Below, in pieces: positions 34,560 through 41,607 of a stretch of DNA of 64,000 bases. Under the pieces are notes generated by a model. The model ran no database searches. It was not told where the DNA came from and saw nothing but the letters and a program-made list of their open reading frames with translations. Origin of the DNA: Triops longicaudatus (lineage: Eukaryota > Arthropoda > Branchiopoda > Notostraca > Triopsidae); the NCBI GenBank assembly GCA_022885665.1, contig JAGQDJ010000018.1, positions 186,001 to 250,000 on the forward strand. The letters are read 5' to 3'. How positions within the stretch are numbered: the stretch's first letter is position 1; the number at the start of each line of letters is the position of its first letter. The position numbers were made by a program, and so were the translations under genes.

Positions 34560-34624
34560 TTTTGCATAGTGTTGTATTTTTGCTATAACACTGTAGCAAA
34601 CAAATAATAGTTAATTTGTTTGCA
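34560..34624 (-). other. Empty cassette: promoter and terminator without a gene
   Basis: Between the modules at 34525-34553 and 34631-34659 there is only about 80 nt and no reading frame beyond four codons. Similar empty units are at 38182-38252 and 39362-39412. They could make short structured RNAs or be remnants of lost genes. Confidence 0.5.
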
Positions 34625-34696
34625 TGTATGTATTATAACTGTTTTTACAACACTATGCAAGTGTTATTTTGCATAGTGTTGTTTAATTACAACGTG

Positions 34697-34930
34697 TTAC
34701 TTAATTACAACAACTTCCCGCACGTCTGTACGTTCGCTGTCATTATAGTCGTTAACGTCGACTACAGCGTCTGTACTGTGATAGTTTGAGTATTTGACTG
34801 TAGCAACGTCAATTGTGCTAACTTCGGGTGCTACTTGTGTATGCCATCGATCCCCGTAATTGTATGCAAAATGTACTGGGGCGTCTTGTTGCATTGACTG
34901 TAATTGTGCAATTAATTCGGATACTGTCAT
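34697..34930 (-). CDS. ELIAQLQ-type small phage protein, array copy
   Basis: 77 residues: MTVSELIAQLQSMQQDAPVHFAYNYGDRWHTQVAPEV (shown as start region). Paralogue of 56089-56301 in the right-hand region; this type is widespread in phages, function unknown to me. Normal amino-acid composition although it uses an array promoter. Confidence 0.72.
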   Translation of the reverse strand: MTVSELIAQLQSMQQDAPVHFAYNYGDRWHTQVAPEVSTIDVATVKYSNYHSTDAVVDVNDYNDSERTDVREVVVIK

Positions 34931-35026
34931 TTTAAGCTTTCGTTTTGTTTAACATGTATGTATTATAACAAATTTTACAACACTATGCAAGTTTTATTTT
35001 GCATAGTGTTGTTTAATTACAACTAA

Positions 35027-35242
35027 TTAATTGACCCAGCAGTCGCTTGCCATTTCTTCGGTACGTGTTGCATAGCGTAAATAGTCGCCGCCGAACCCGT
35101 CTTTCTTTTCGAGTACTAACACTTTGTCGTTGCCAAAAATTGCACGTTTAATTGCAACAATTTTGCCACATTGCTCGTAGTCACTTTTAAAGTTAACAGT
35201 GTCGCCGATACTAACTACTTTGCCACTAACAATTGCATTCAT
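35027..35242 (-). CDS. Small GDTVxFK-domain protein
   Basis: 71 residues. VVSIGDTVNFKSDYEQCGKIVAI and a final ASDCWVN match the C-terminal domain of 51187-51768 (VGDTVHFKDEN...ASDCYV). Probably a small SH3/KOW-like barrel. Confidence 0.65.
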   Translation of the reverse strand: MNAIVSGKVVSIGDTVNFKSDYEQCGKIVAIKRAIFGNDKVLVLEKKDGFGGDYLRYATRTEEMASDCWVN

Positions 35243-35331
35243 TTGTATTACCCTTTTTGTTTAACATGTATGTATTATAACACTTTTTTAAACACAATGC
35301 AAGTTTTATTTTGCATTGTGTTGTTTAATTA

Positions 35332-35532
35332 CTACAATTGTGCTATTAGCACATCACGTTGCACAAACAAACGCTTAAGTGCTTTGTCAATTAATTTTGC
35401 ATTTTTAGCATTAGCAATTGCACTAATGCTAACTAAGTGCATTATTTGTGCGTCTAGTGCGTTTATTTGTGCAGTAACGTTAGTGTTAGTGTTAGTGTTA
35501 GTAACGCTTACAGTGTTTTGTGTGTTTTGCAT
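35332..35532 (-). CDS. Array gene, family F copy 2
   Basis: 66 residues; almost identical to 33026-33229 after residue 15. The N-terminal linker is a TNTNTNTN repeat that differs in length between copies. Confidence 0.62.
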   Translation of the reverse strand: MQNTQNTVSVTNTNTNTNVTAQINALDAQIMHLVSISAIANAKNAKLIDKALKRLFVQRDVLIAQL

Positions 35533-35621
35533 TTTTTACTTTGCTTTTGTTTAACATGTATGTATTATAACTGTTTTTACAACACAATGCAAGTGTTATT
35601 TTGCATTGTGTTGTTTAATTA

Positions 35622-36221
35622 CTACATTGTAATTGTTTGCTTGTTTGCTGTTATGCTAACAATGTTACTTAATGCTATGTTACGCAATACTACATTATGT
35701 GTTACATTATTTGTAATATTGTGCGTTGTGTTGTCACTTTGCAACAATTGTGCACTTGCACTAGCTGTTAAATATTGTGCAACTTGTTGTTTTGTAGCAA
35801 CTACATTGTCAATAAAATATACGCTTTTTGCGTTATTGTAAATAGCATGCAAGTATAATGTATTATTAGTTTTGTGTTTAACAATACTGTAGCAATCTGT
35901 ATGCACAAAATAGCTTGCTTGTGCTGTAAAATTAGCAACGTTACTAGCATTATTACTAGCAATTTTACTTGCACTACGCTTAACTGCATTAACATATACA
36001 TTTGTTGCACTGTTAATATTACTAAATAACTGTACGTTTGCTTGCGTTACTTTTGTAATTTTAACGTGTTTAAATTTTGCACTTGTTGTAACTTGCGTTA
36101 CATATACAATACTTGCAAACGTTGTGCTAACGTTAGCTAACAAGTTTTGCACTTGTTGTGCAGTAATTGTACTGTTTTTTGCATGTAACGCAATAGCTAA
36201 CTGTGCTGTAGTATTTTGCAT
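35622..36221 (-). CDS. Array gene, family C copy 2
   Basis: 199 residues, same length as 28021-28620 and clearly related over its full length (SVYFIDNVVATKQQVAQYLTA). The two DNA copies lie 7.6 kb apart and differ at many sites, mostly Ser/Thr/Ala/Asn exchanges that stay within the restricted dinucleotide set. Confidence 0.62.
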   Translation of the reverse strand: MQNTTAQLAIALHAKNSTITAQQVQNLLANVSTTFASIVYVTQVTTSAKFKHVKITKVTQANVQLFSNINSATNVYVNAVKRSASKIASNNASNVANFTAQASYFVHTDCYSIVKHKTNNTLYLHAIYNNAKSVYFIDNVVATKQQVAQYLTASASAQLLQSDNTTHNITNNVTHNVVLRNIALSNIVSITANKQTITM

Positions 36222-36346
36222 AATTTTAACTTTACAAGTTGTTTAACATGTATGTATTATAGCAATAATTTTACTTTTATGCAAGTTTTATTTTATTTTT
36301 GTAGTGAATTCACAACAACATAAAAACAACAAAAATAAATTAATGT

Positions 36347-36375
36347 TTGCGTTATTTTGCGTTTACGTGTATAAT
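36347..36375 (+). promoter_or_regulatory. Divergent plus-strand array promoter
   Basis: TTGCGT (36347-36352), 17-nt spacer, TATAAT (36370-36375), then the array leader ACATACATGTTAAACAAC. Faces away from the minus module at 36256-36284. Confidence 0.75.
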
Positions 36376-36411
36376 ACATACATGTTAAACAACTTACTTA
36401 ATTTAAATACT

Positions 36412-36525
36412 ATGCAAAATTTTGTACTTACTATTTTAACTGCTGTTGTTGCAATGCTACAAGACATTACAATAGCCCCTGCTGACGACTTTTACACTTG
36501 TATTAACAATATTAGCAAGCAATAA
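36412..36525 (+). CDS. Small hydrophobic protein (37 residues)
   Basis: ATG 36412: MQNFVLTILTAVVAMLQDIT, then APADDFYTCINNISKQ. One probable membrane helix. Followed by terminator 36533-36558. Upstream in-frame codons lie in the promoter and leader. Confidence 0.5.
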   Translation: MQNFVLTILTAVVAMLQDITIAPADDFYTCINNISKQ

Positions 36526-36532
36526 CTGCTAA

Positions 36533-36558
36533 AATACAGTGCAATAATGCACTGTATT
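36533..36558 (+). terminator. Perfect 11-bp hairpin terminator
   Basis: AATACAGTGCA (36533-36543), loop ATAA, TGCACTGTATT (36548-36558), followed by GTTATT. Confidence 0.8.
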
Positions 36559-36562
36559 GTTA

Positions 36563-36661
36563 TTCCCCGTGCTAGGGTCTCATGTTCGAGACCGGCCTCG
36601 AAAATACGGCCGGTCTCGGTATTGAGTTGGCCTAGTCTAACGCCAACTACCCGGGCACGTA
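36563..36661. other. GC-rich, highly folded island
   Basis: About 100 nt, far more GC-rich than its surroundings. Minus strand: outer stem CGTGC(CC)GGG with CCC(TA)GCACG, hairpin GTTGGC/GCCAAC with a 10-nt loop, and a 10-bp stem GAGACCGGCC/GGCCGGTCTC; a second GAGACC copy allows an alternative pairing. Could be a structured RNA, a recombination site or an insertion scar. Confidence 0.55.
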
Positions 36662-36663
36662 TG

Positions 36664-36813
36664 CTAAGTGTCGTTATACACTGCTTGCAACACAATTACA
36701 ACTACTGCTAACGTATCAAAAACAACTACTGCAACTGCAAAATTGTTAGACAGTATGTATGCAAGTAATGCAAGTACAAACGCAATAAGCAAAGCAACGT
36801 AAATTTGTAACAT
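36664..36813 (-). CDS. Small two-helix membrane protein (49 residues)
   Basis: ATG 36813: MLQIYVALLIAFVLALLAYI, then a second hydrophobic run AVAVVVFDTLAVVVIVLQAV, ending YNDT. Uses the module at 36847-36875. Possible holin-like or membrane-acting early protein, by size and topology only. Confidence 0.55.
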   Translation of the reverse strand: MLQIYVALLIAFVLALLAYILSNNFAVAVVVFDTLAVVVIVLQAVYNDT

Positions 36814-36909
36814 ATAATTTTAAATTAGTGTGTTTAACAAGTATGTATTATAACAGTGTTTTAAACACTATGCAAGTTTTAGTTTGCATAGTGTTGTTTT
36901 TATGTTAAA

Positions 36910-37134
36910 TTAGTATGCTGTAAATCCCAAAATGTGCATACTAGTACGAAAGGGCTCATTGTAGTTATTACTACTTAACGCATAAATTTGATCTCTAAGC
37001 TCATTAGTACACTCGTATTCAAAAATGTCATATGCGTCTGCTATGTCATTAAGTGCTGTAACACGTAACACAAAGTCTTTTATTGTGCTAACAGTTGCGT
37101 TAGTTGCGTTGTTTAATTGTACAGTATTTTGCAT
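36910..37134 (-). CDS. Array gene, family D copy 3
   Basis: 74 residues from ATG 37134. DIADAYDIFEYECTNELRDQ and the FRTSMHILGFTAY end as in copies 1 and 2, although 5 kb away, so cassettes have been copied over distance. Confidence 0.63.
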   Translation of the reverse strand: MQNTVQLNNATNATVSTIKDFVLRVTALNDIADAYDIFEYECTNELRDQIYALSSNNYNEPFRTSMHILGFTAY

Positions 37135-37270
37135 ATAATTTAAGTTGTTTAAGTTGTTTAACATGTATGTATTATAGCAGTGTTTTACATACTATGCAAG
37201 CACTAAATGCTTGCAACTGCTTGCAGACTCACAGTGTTGTTTTAACACAACAACACTGCGTGTTGTAATA

Positions 37271-37298
37271 AGCAACGTTGTGTTAAAACAACGTTGCT
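37271..37298 (-). terminator. Non-standard terminator hairpin
   Basis: AGCAACGTTGT (37271-37281), loop GTTAAA, ACAACGTTGCT (37288-37298). It replaces the usual ATGCAA hairpin here; the -35 ATGCAA/TTGCAT box at 37194-37199 is no longer part of a stem. Confidence 0.65.
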
Positions 37299-37304
37299 TT
37301 TATA

Positions 37305-37595
37305 TTAAAGTTGTGCTGTTAGTGCATTACTTTGTGCTAATAACTTTTTAAGTGCTTTGTCTATTAATTTTTTGTTTTTAGCGTTTGCAAGTGCGCTAAT
37401 GCTAACTAAGTGCATTATTTGTGCGTCTACTGCGTTTATTTGTGCAGTAATAGCTGTTGCATTAGCATTAGTGCTAACAACGCTTGTAGTAGCTTTTGTT
37501 GCGTTTGCAGTAGTGTTTGTTGTAGCTAATGTAACTAGCATATTAGCTAAGTTATTAACGTTTTGTACAAAAGTAGCGTTTTGTGTATTTTGCAT
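37305..37595 (-). CDS. Array gene, family F copy 3, extended
   Basis: 96 residues from ATG 37595. The C-terminal 60 match the family; the N-terminal 35 residues (NVNNLANMLVTLATTNTTAN) are an added low-complexity helix. Confidence 0.58.
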   Translation of the reverse strand: MQNTQNATFVQNVNNLANMLVTLATTNTTANATKATTSVVSTNANATAITAQINAVDAQIMHLVSISALANAKNKKLIDKALKKLLAQSNALTAQL

Positions 37596-37689
37596 AATTT
37601 TATTTTGCTTTAAGTTGTTTAACATGTATGTATTATAACTGTTTTTACAACACTATGCAAGTTTTATTTTGCATAGTGTTGTTTTAATG

Positions 37690-38112
37690 TTACGCTGTTT
37701 GTGCAATACGCATTAGCAAACTGTTGTTTACAGTAGTTAACACTGTAACGTTATTAGCATTACAAAATGCTAATAATTGTAAGTACGCTGTTGCGTGTTT
37801 TTGCATTAACGCTGTTGCGTTATTAATTTTAACACAAATAAACTTTTTGCGCATTGTAATAAACACTTGCTGTTTTTGTGCATTTTGCTTTTGTAAGCAA
37901 AATGTATTAATAGCTAAAGTTTGCAATTGCAACGCTAACTGTTTTTGCGCTGTTGTATATAATTGTGCATTTTGCGCATTTTGTTGCGCTGTTTGCATAG
38001 CTACACACGCATAGCTAGTTTTTTGCGTATTTACGTTTAAATTGTTTAACACTACATTAGCTGTAGTTTGTGTTTTAACAGTAGTTGTTGCGTTTTGTGT
38101 TGCGTTTTGCAT
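37690..38112 (-). CDS. Array gene, family B copy 2
   Basis: 140 residues, paralogue of 27518-27931. No Gly, Pro, Asp, Glu or Trp. It lies in a 903-nt stretch (37428-38330) without a single GA, GG, TC or CC dinucleotide. Confidence 0.58.
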   Translation of the reverse strand: MQNATQNATTTVKTQTTANVVLNNLNVNTQKTSYACVAMQTAQQNAQNAQLYTTAQKQLALQLQTLAINTFCLQKQNAQKQQVFITMRKKFICVKINNATALMQKHATAYLQLLAFCNANNVTVLTTVNNSLLMRIAQTA

Positions 38113-38314
38113 AATTTAATTTACTTTAAGTTGTTTAACATGTATGTATTATAACAATTATTTTAACATTGTGCAAGTTTTATTTTGCATAGTGTTGTAT
38201 TTTTGCTATAACGTTTAAAAAAAAATAATAACTAGTTGTTTAACATGTATGTATTATAACTGTTTTTACAACACTATGCAAGTTTTATTTTGCATAGTGT
38301 TGTATTTTTGCTAA

Positions 38315-38382
38315 TTAGTTGTTATACATTTCCCAAAATAATTTATACGCTTCAAGCGTAATGTAATATTGCTTTGTGTTGT
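38315..38382 (-). pseudogene. Headless family A fragment
   Basis: Encodes ...NTKQYYITLEAYKLFWEMYNN then stop, matching the C-terminus of 38886-39278, but has no start. It follows the stop of 38385-38792 by 3 nt, so that gene has replaced the front of a family A gene. Confidence 0.65.
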
Positions 38383-38384
38383 TT

Positions 38385-38792
38385 TTATATATACTGTATG
38401 CACAATGTACGTATAAATTCACCAAGCTCATGTGCATCACAATCTATACGCTTATTGTCTTGCAAGCCTTGTTCGCTGTAATCAATTGTACTTGCAATGT
38501 TTAACGCTGTTTGTGCATCTACGTCTAATTCACGTAATGCAGTTGCAATTATCGTGTATACGCTGTTTAACAACAACTCGTCATTGTAAATAATCTTGTC
38601 AGCGTCATGCAATATATACAAGCTAGTATCACAGTTTTTATCACTATTAACGTATACGCTAATCTCACTAATGTTTACAGCAGTTTTGTCGCTAGTAAAC
38701 ACAGTTACGTTAGTGCTTAACGTAAATGTAATGTTGTCATTGTCATCTACAAATGTTGTTAAAGTTACAGTGTTTGTGTTTGTGTTTTGCAT
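38385..38792 (-). CDS. Array gene, singleton with acidic composition
   Basis: 135 residues with normal Asp/Glu content (TTFVDDNDNITFTLSTNVTVF; LHDADKIIYNDELLLNSVYTI). C-terminal GEFIRTLCIQYI. Sits in front of a truncated family A gene; a likely cassette replacement. Confidence 0.6.
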   Translation of the reverse strand: MQNTNTNTVTLTTFVDDNDNITFTLSTNVTVFTSDKTAVNISEISVYVNSDKNCDTSLYILHDADKIIYNDELLLNSVYTIIATALRELDVDAQTALNIASTIDYSEQGLQDNKRIDCDAHELGEFIRTLCIQYI

Positions 38793-38885
38793 AATTTAAT
38801 TTACTTTAAGTTGTTTAACATGTATGTATTATAACTGTTTTTACAACACTATGCAAGTTTTATTTTGCATAGTGTTGTTTAATTA

Positions 38886-39278
38886 CTACATTGTAATTGT
38901 TTCCCAAAATAATTCATACGCTTCAAGCGTAATATAATATTGCTTTGTTGCTACATGTTGCAATACAACGTTTTGCAATACAAAGTTTTCAATTTGTAAT
39001 GTACGCTTTGTTGCTTTTAATAAGTAATTGTGCATAATACAAGTACATGTATCTTGTACGTCACAGTCGTAGTAATCTTGCTTTGCATTTAACTGCTCAA
39101 GCGTATACACGCATAAATGTTTACTTTTGTACGCATAACGTGCATTAGTAGTAGTAAGTAATACATACGCTTGTGCAGTACTAGTGTTTTGCATACTGTT
39201 TATAGTAGCGTTTTGCATAGCAACGTTAACATTGTGTTGCTTTGTGTAATGTGCTGTGCTTAATTTTGTGTTTTGCAT
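38886..39278 (-). CDS. Array gene, family A copy 3
   Basis: 130 residues from ATG 39278. AYVLLTTTNARYAYKSKHL and TKQYYITLEAYELFWETI. Two further MQN motifs occur inside the N-terminal 40 residues (VAMQNATINSMQNTSTAQ), as if start regions had been stacked. Confidence 0.6.
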   Translation of the reverse strand: MQNTKLSTAHYTKQHNVNVAMQNATINSMQNTSTAQAYVLLTTTNARYAYKSKHLCVYTLEQLNAKQDYYDCDVQDTCTCIMHNYLLKATKRTLQIENFVLQNVVLQHVATKQYYITLEAYELFWETITM

Positions 39279-39549
39279 AGTATTTAAGTTGTTTAAGTTG
39301 TTTAACATGTATGTATTATAACTGTTTTTACAACACTATGCAAGTTTTATTTTGCATAGTGTTGTATTTTTGCTATAACGCTTAAAAATAACTAGTTGTT
39401 TAACATGTATGTATTATAACAATTATTTTAACAGTATGCAAGTTTTATTTTGCATTGTGTTGTATTTTTGCAGTTGTTAAAAAACAACACCCGAAGTCAT
39501 GGACTAAAAATAGTGCTTGCATTATTTTAAAAAGTGTGTTACATTATGA

Positions 39550-39617
39550 CACTGGAGATTAGATACTGTCAGCAGTGCATACATGTTCTCGCCTGTACAT
39601 ACGCCTAATCTCCAGTG
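39550..39617. repeat. 13-bp perfect inverted repeat with 42-nt centre
   Basis: CACTGGAGATTAG (39550-39562) and CTAATCTCCAGTG (39605-39617). It marks the end of the array and the beginning of the second AGG block. Confidence 0.7.
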
Positions 39618-39635
39618 CATGTTGACAGATTTCTC

Positions 39636-39664
39636 TTGCAATCGTACACGATCTAGTGTATAAT
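39636..39664 (+). promoter_or_regulatory. Plus-strand sigma70 promoter into non-coding block 2
   Basis: TTGCAA (39636-39641), 17-nt spacer, TATAAT (39659-39664). A second one follows: TTGCGT (39752-39757), 17 nt, TATAAT (39775-39780). Confidence 0.7.
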
Positions 39665-39692
39665 TGATGACTGTGTAATGCAACGTTACACA

Positions 39693-39779
39693 ATGAATAG
39701 TATCGCCTCGAAAATGTCAATAGGTGTTATAACCATAATAGCATTATTTGGTTGCGTGGGTTATTCAAATAGTGTATAA
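39693..39779 (+). CDS. Possible 28-residue lipoprotein-like peptide
   Basis: MNSIASKMSIGVITIIALFG followed by CVGYSNSV. A charged start, hydrophobic core and LFGC lipobox resemble bacterial lipoprotein signals, as in small phage spanin or colicin-release peptides. No ribosome site; may be chance. Confidence 0.3.
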   Translation: MNSIASKMSIGVITIIALFGCVGYSNSV

Positions 39780-40640
39780 TGAGCATGGACAGGGTATAGG
39801 TCATTACCTGTTACTATGTAATACTCCAATCGAAAACCACATACAAGTGCATAGTATGAATAGTGAGGTTGCTAGGCATTATATAAATGTTAGTACCGCT
39901 TTACTAAATTACCTAATGTATTAACTAATCAGTGCAACAATAACAAAGTCAGTGATAGGTAGAGGTAATAACCTTGTACCTCTATTATATTATCTCCCTA
40001 TATGTTACTACCTATTCTGTTTATTATAGGCGAAATCCTCTTTCTCTCTTATATAACATTACTATCTCCCGTGTGGTTGTAGGTAGAGGTTGAGGTATAA
40101 CCTATCCTTGTTTGTGGTTATAGTCGAGGATGTAGGATTAGGTAGAGGTTGAGGTATAACCTATCATTGTTATAGGTTGTAGGTTGATGATTAGGTCATA
40201 TGATTAGGTCATAGGTAGAGGTATAACCTATCCTTGTTTGTGGTTACTGGTTGAGGTTGTAGGTAGAGGAATGTTCTACCTACATAGTCTTACCAACTTA
40301 CTGCATCGTAGAAGAAAGAATGGCCAGGTTAGATTTAAATCTAATCACCCTCGGAGCAGCGGGGCCTATTACCAAATCATCTACTATAACCTGGTTAGGT
40401 TGAGGGTAACACCTAACCTTATATTCTGTTCTTGGAAATCTACCTGCTACCTGGTGGTAAGGATTAGGCAAGTACTTACATAGGATACAGCATAGGAATT
40501 ATCCTAGTGGCTAGGCTAGGTTAGGGTTGTACACGAGTGCGGTGCTAACACATCCTACTCCTACATCTCCTGATGCTTATTACCTAACCAATCACCGAGC
40601 AGCGGGGCCTTTTGTAAACCTGCAACAATCAGTTCAGATT
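39780..40640. repeat. Non-coding AGG-rich repeat block 2
   Basis: Shares the dispersed hairpin repeat with block 1 (GAGGTATAACCTAT then CCTTGTTTGTGG near 40080, 40145 and 40205) and GCAGCGGGGCC at about 40355 and 40601. Promoters lie upstream and no real gene is present (a 81-codon frame at 40238 covers the repeats and has no ribosome site). Confidence 0.7.
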
Positions 40641-40644
40641 TCGC

Positions 40645-40673
40645 TTGACAGTTGATTAGGTTTAGTATATAAT
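40645..40673 (+). promoter_or_regulatory. First of five spaced consensus promoters
   Basis: TTGACA / TATAAT with 17-nt spacer at 40645-40673. Others: 40764-40792 (-10 TATAGT), 40917-40945, 40996-41024 and 41079-41107. Confidence 0.85.
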
Positions 40674-40702
40674 ACACACATAGCAACTAACTAGGAGTTA
40701 CA

Positions 40703-40846
40703 ATGGCACCTTACACCCGTTTAACCAAGTCATTCCTGGTTAGTATCGAAACAAAATTATCACTTGACACATGTTTGAAAATAGTGTATAGTCTACAACA
40801 TGTAATTGACAGTAGAAATGGCAAGTTATTCGAAACTCCCGCTTGA
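40703..40846 (+). CDS. Small hypothetical protein (47 residues)
   Basis: ATG 40703 has AGGAG 6 nt upstream and a consensus promoter. MAPYTRLTKSFLVSIETKLS, ending RNGKLFETPA. The next promoter (40764-40792) lies inside it. Confidence 0.6.
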   Translation: MAPYTRLTKSFLVSIETKLSLDTCLKIVYSLQHVIDSRNGKLFETPA

Positions 40847-41179
40847 TGTATTAGGAATAGGTTTGCGACTGTAACAGTAGGCACACCCTAGTTGACTGCA
40901 CAAATGAAACTTTCGCTTGACACTTGGCTAGAAGTAGTGTATAATGCTTGCTGTTAGTGACGCAACCACAATGCTTCTAGCGTATAATTTAGAACTTGAC
41001 AACAGTTAATACTTAATGTATAATGCATACATGGCAATTAGTAATTGATTTACTAGATGCATTTAGTAAAAATAACAGTTGACAAGTAAGCAGTTATAGT
41101 GTATAATGTTTACATAAAGTTGTTATACAACACAATAACTAGTAATAGTAAGTTTATATTAATTAGATAAGGATATAGT

Positions 41180-41416
41180 ATGAAATCATATTTAACTATT
41201 GATTCAGTTGAAGCTGAACAAATGAATAGAGCTAGTTTTCATAAACTGTTTGATCAATCTGTACCAGCAGGCTACTCAGCGTCTGACATGGGTTATTTGG
41301 TTAACTATAAAAACACAACATCAAATACATCAATCTATAATGGATATGTAACATGGATGCCCGAAGAAGTATTTAAACAGGCATATAAAGATAACACTAG
41401 TGTTAGTGTTGTATAA
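41180..41416 (+). CDS. Small phage protein with GYVTWMPEEVFKQAY signature
   Basis: 78 residues. GYLVNYKNTTSNTS...NGYVTWMPEEVFKQAYK resembles the C-terminal hairpin of small phage proteins with a GYxVxYxDGYxSWxPxxxFExAY pattern, some of which are anti-defence proteins (Acb2/Tad1-type). The resemblance is to the short signature only. Promoter 41079-41107, AAGGA ribosome site, double terminator after it. Confidence 0.62.
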   Translation: MKSYLTIDSVEAEQMNRASFHKLFDQSVPAGYSASDMGYLVNYKNTTSNTSIYNGYVTWMPEEVFKQAYKDNTSVSVV

Positions 41417-41455
41417 TAATTTAAGTAGGTAGTAAGTTGTAAGTTGTAAACAGGT

Positions 41456-41607
41456 GTGCTAGCAAAGTTCGTAGTATTTCTTTGCTAGCACTATGTTTTT
41501 ATGTTACTATCAATAGTTTTAAGTAGTAAGTTGTAGAGTGTAAGTAAATTTAAGTTGTAAGTTGTAGGCCTAGTCGTTAACAAAGTTCGTAGTATTTCTT
41601 TGTTAAC
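41456..41607 (+). terminator. Two related terminator hairpins with the same 12-nt loop
   Basis: GTGCTAGCAAAG/CTTTGCTAGCAC (41456-41467, 41480-41491) and GTTAACAAAG/CTTTGTTAAC (41576-41585, 41598-41607). Both loops read TTCGTAGTATTT and T-runs follow. Confidence 0.8.

Larger units (their letters stand above)
27460..39441 (-). repeat. Terminator-promoter modules of the small-gene array (24 copies plus 2 variants)
   Basis: Each copy (minus strand) reads hairpin AACACTATGCAA-loop-TTGCATAGTGTT, then TATAAT 17 nt after TTGCAT, then ACATACATGTTAAACAAC. The right hairpin arm is the -35 box. -10 to -35 spans: 27460-27488, 31397-31425, 31704-31732, 32060-32088, 32395-32423, 32685-32713, 32968-32996, 33263-33291, 33636-33664, 34056-34084, 34525-34553, 34631-34659, 34962-34990, 35274-35302, 35564-35592, 36256-36284, 36847-36875, 37171-37199, 37632-37660, 38148-38176, 38253-38281, 38828-38856, 39315-39343, 39413-39441. 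Variants with -10 TAAACT: 27963-27991 and 28655-28683. The arms vary in step (CACTATG/CATAGTG or CACAATG/CATTGTG). Confidence 0.9.

Noticed and set aside
36563..36661. tRNA gene in the GC-rich island
   Set aside because: A GTTCGAGAC word resembles a T-arm, but no proper D-arm, anticodon arm and 7-bp acceptor stem fit on either strand.
31364..39308. MLNN... starts of several array genes (31390, 31697, 34518, 37164, 37625, 39308)
   Set aside because: The ATG belongs to the constant leader ACATGTTAAACAAC; the MQN start downstream is common to all families.
40238..40483. 81-codon plus-strand frame in AGG block 2
   Set aside because: Covers dispersed repeats and a GCAGCGGGGCC motif and has no ribosome site; no paralogue in block 1.
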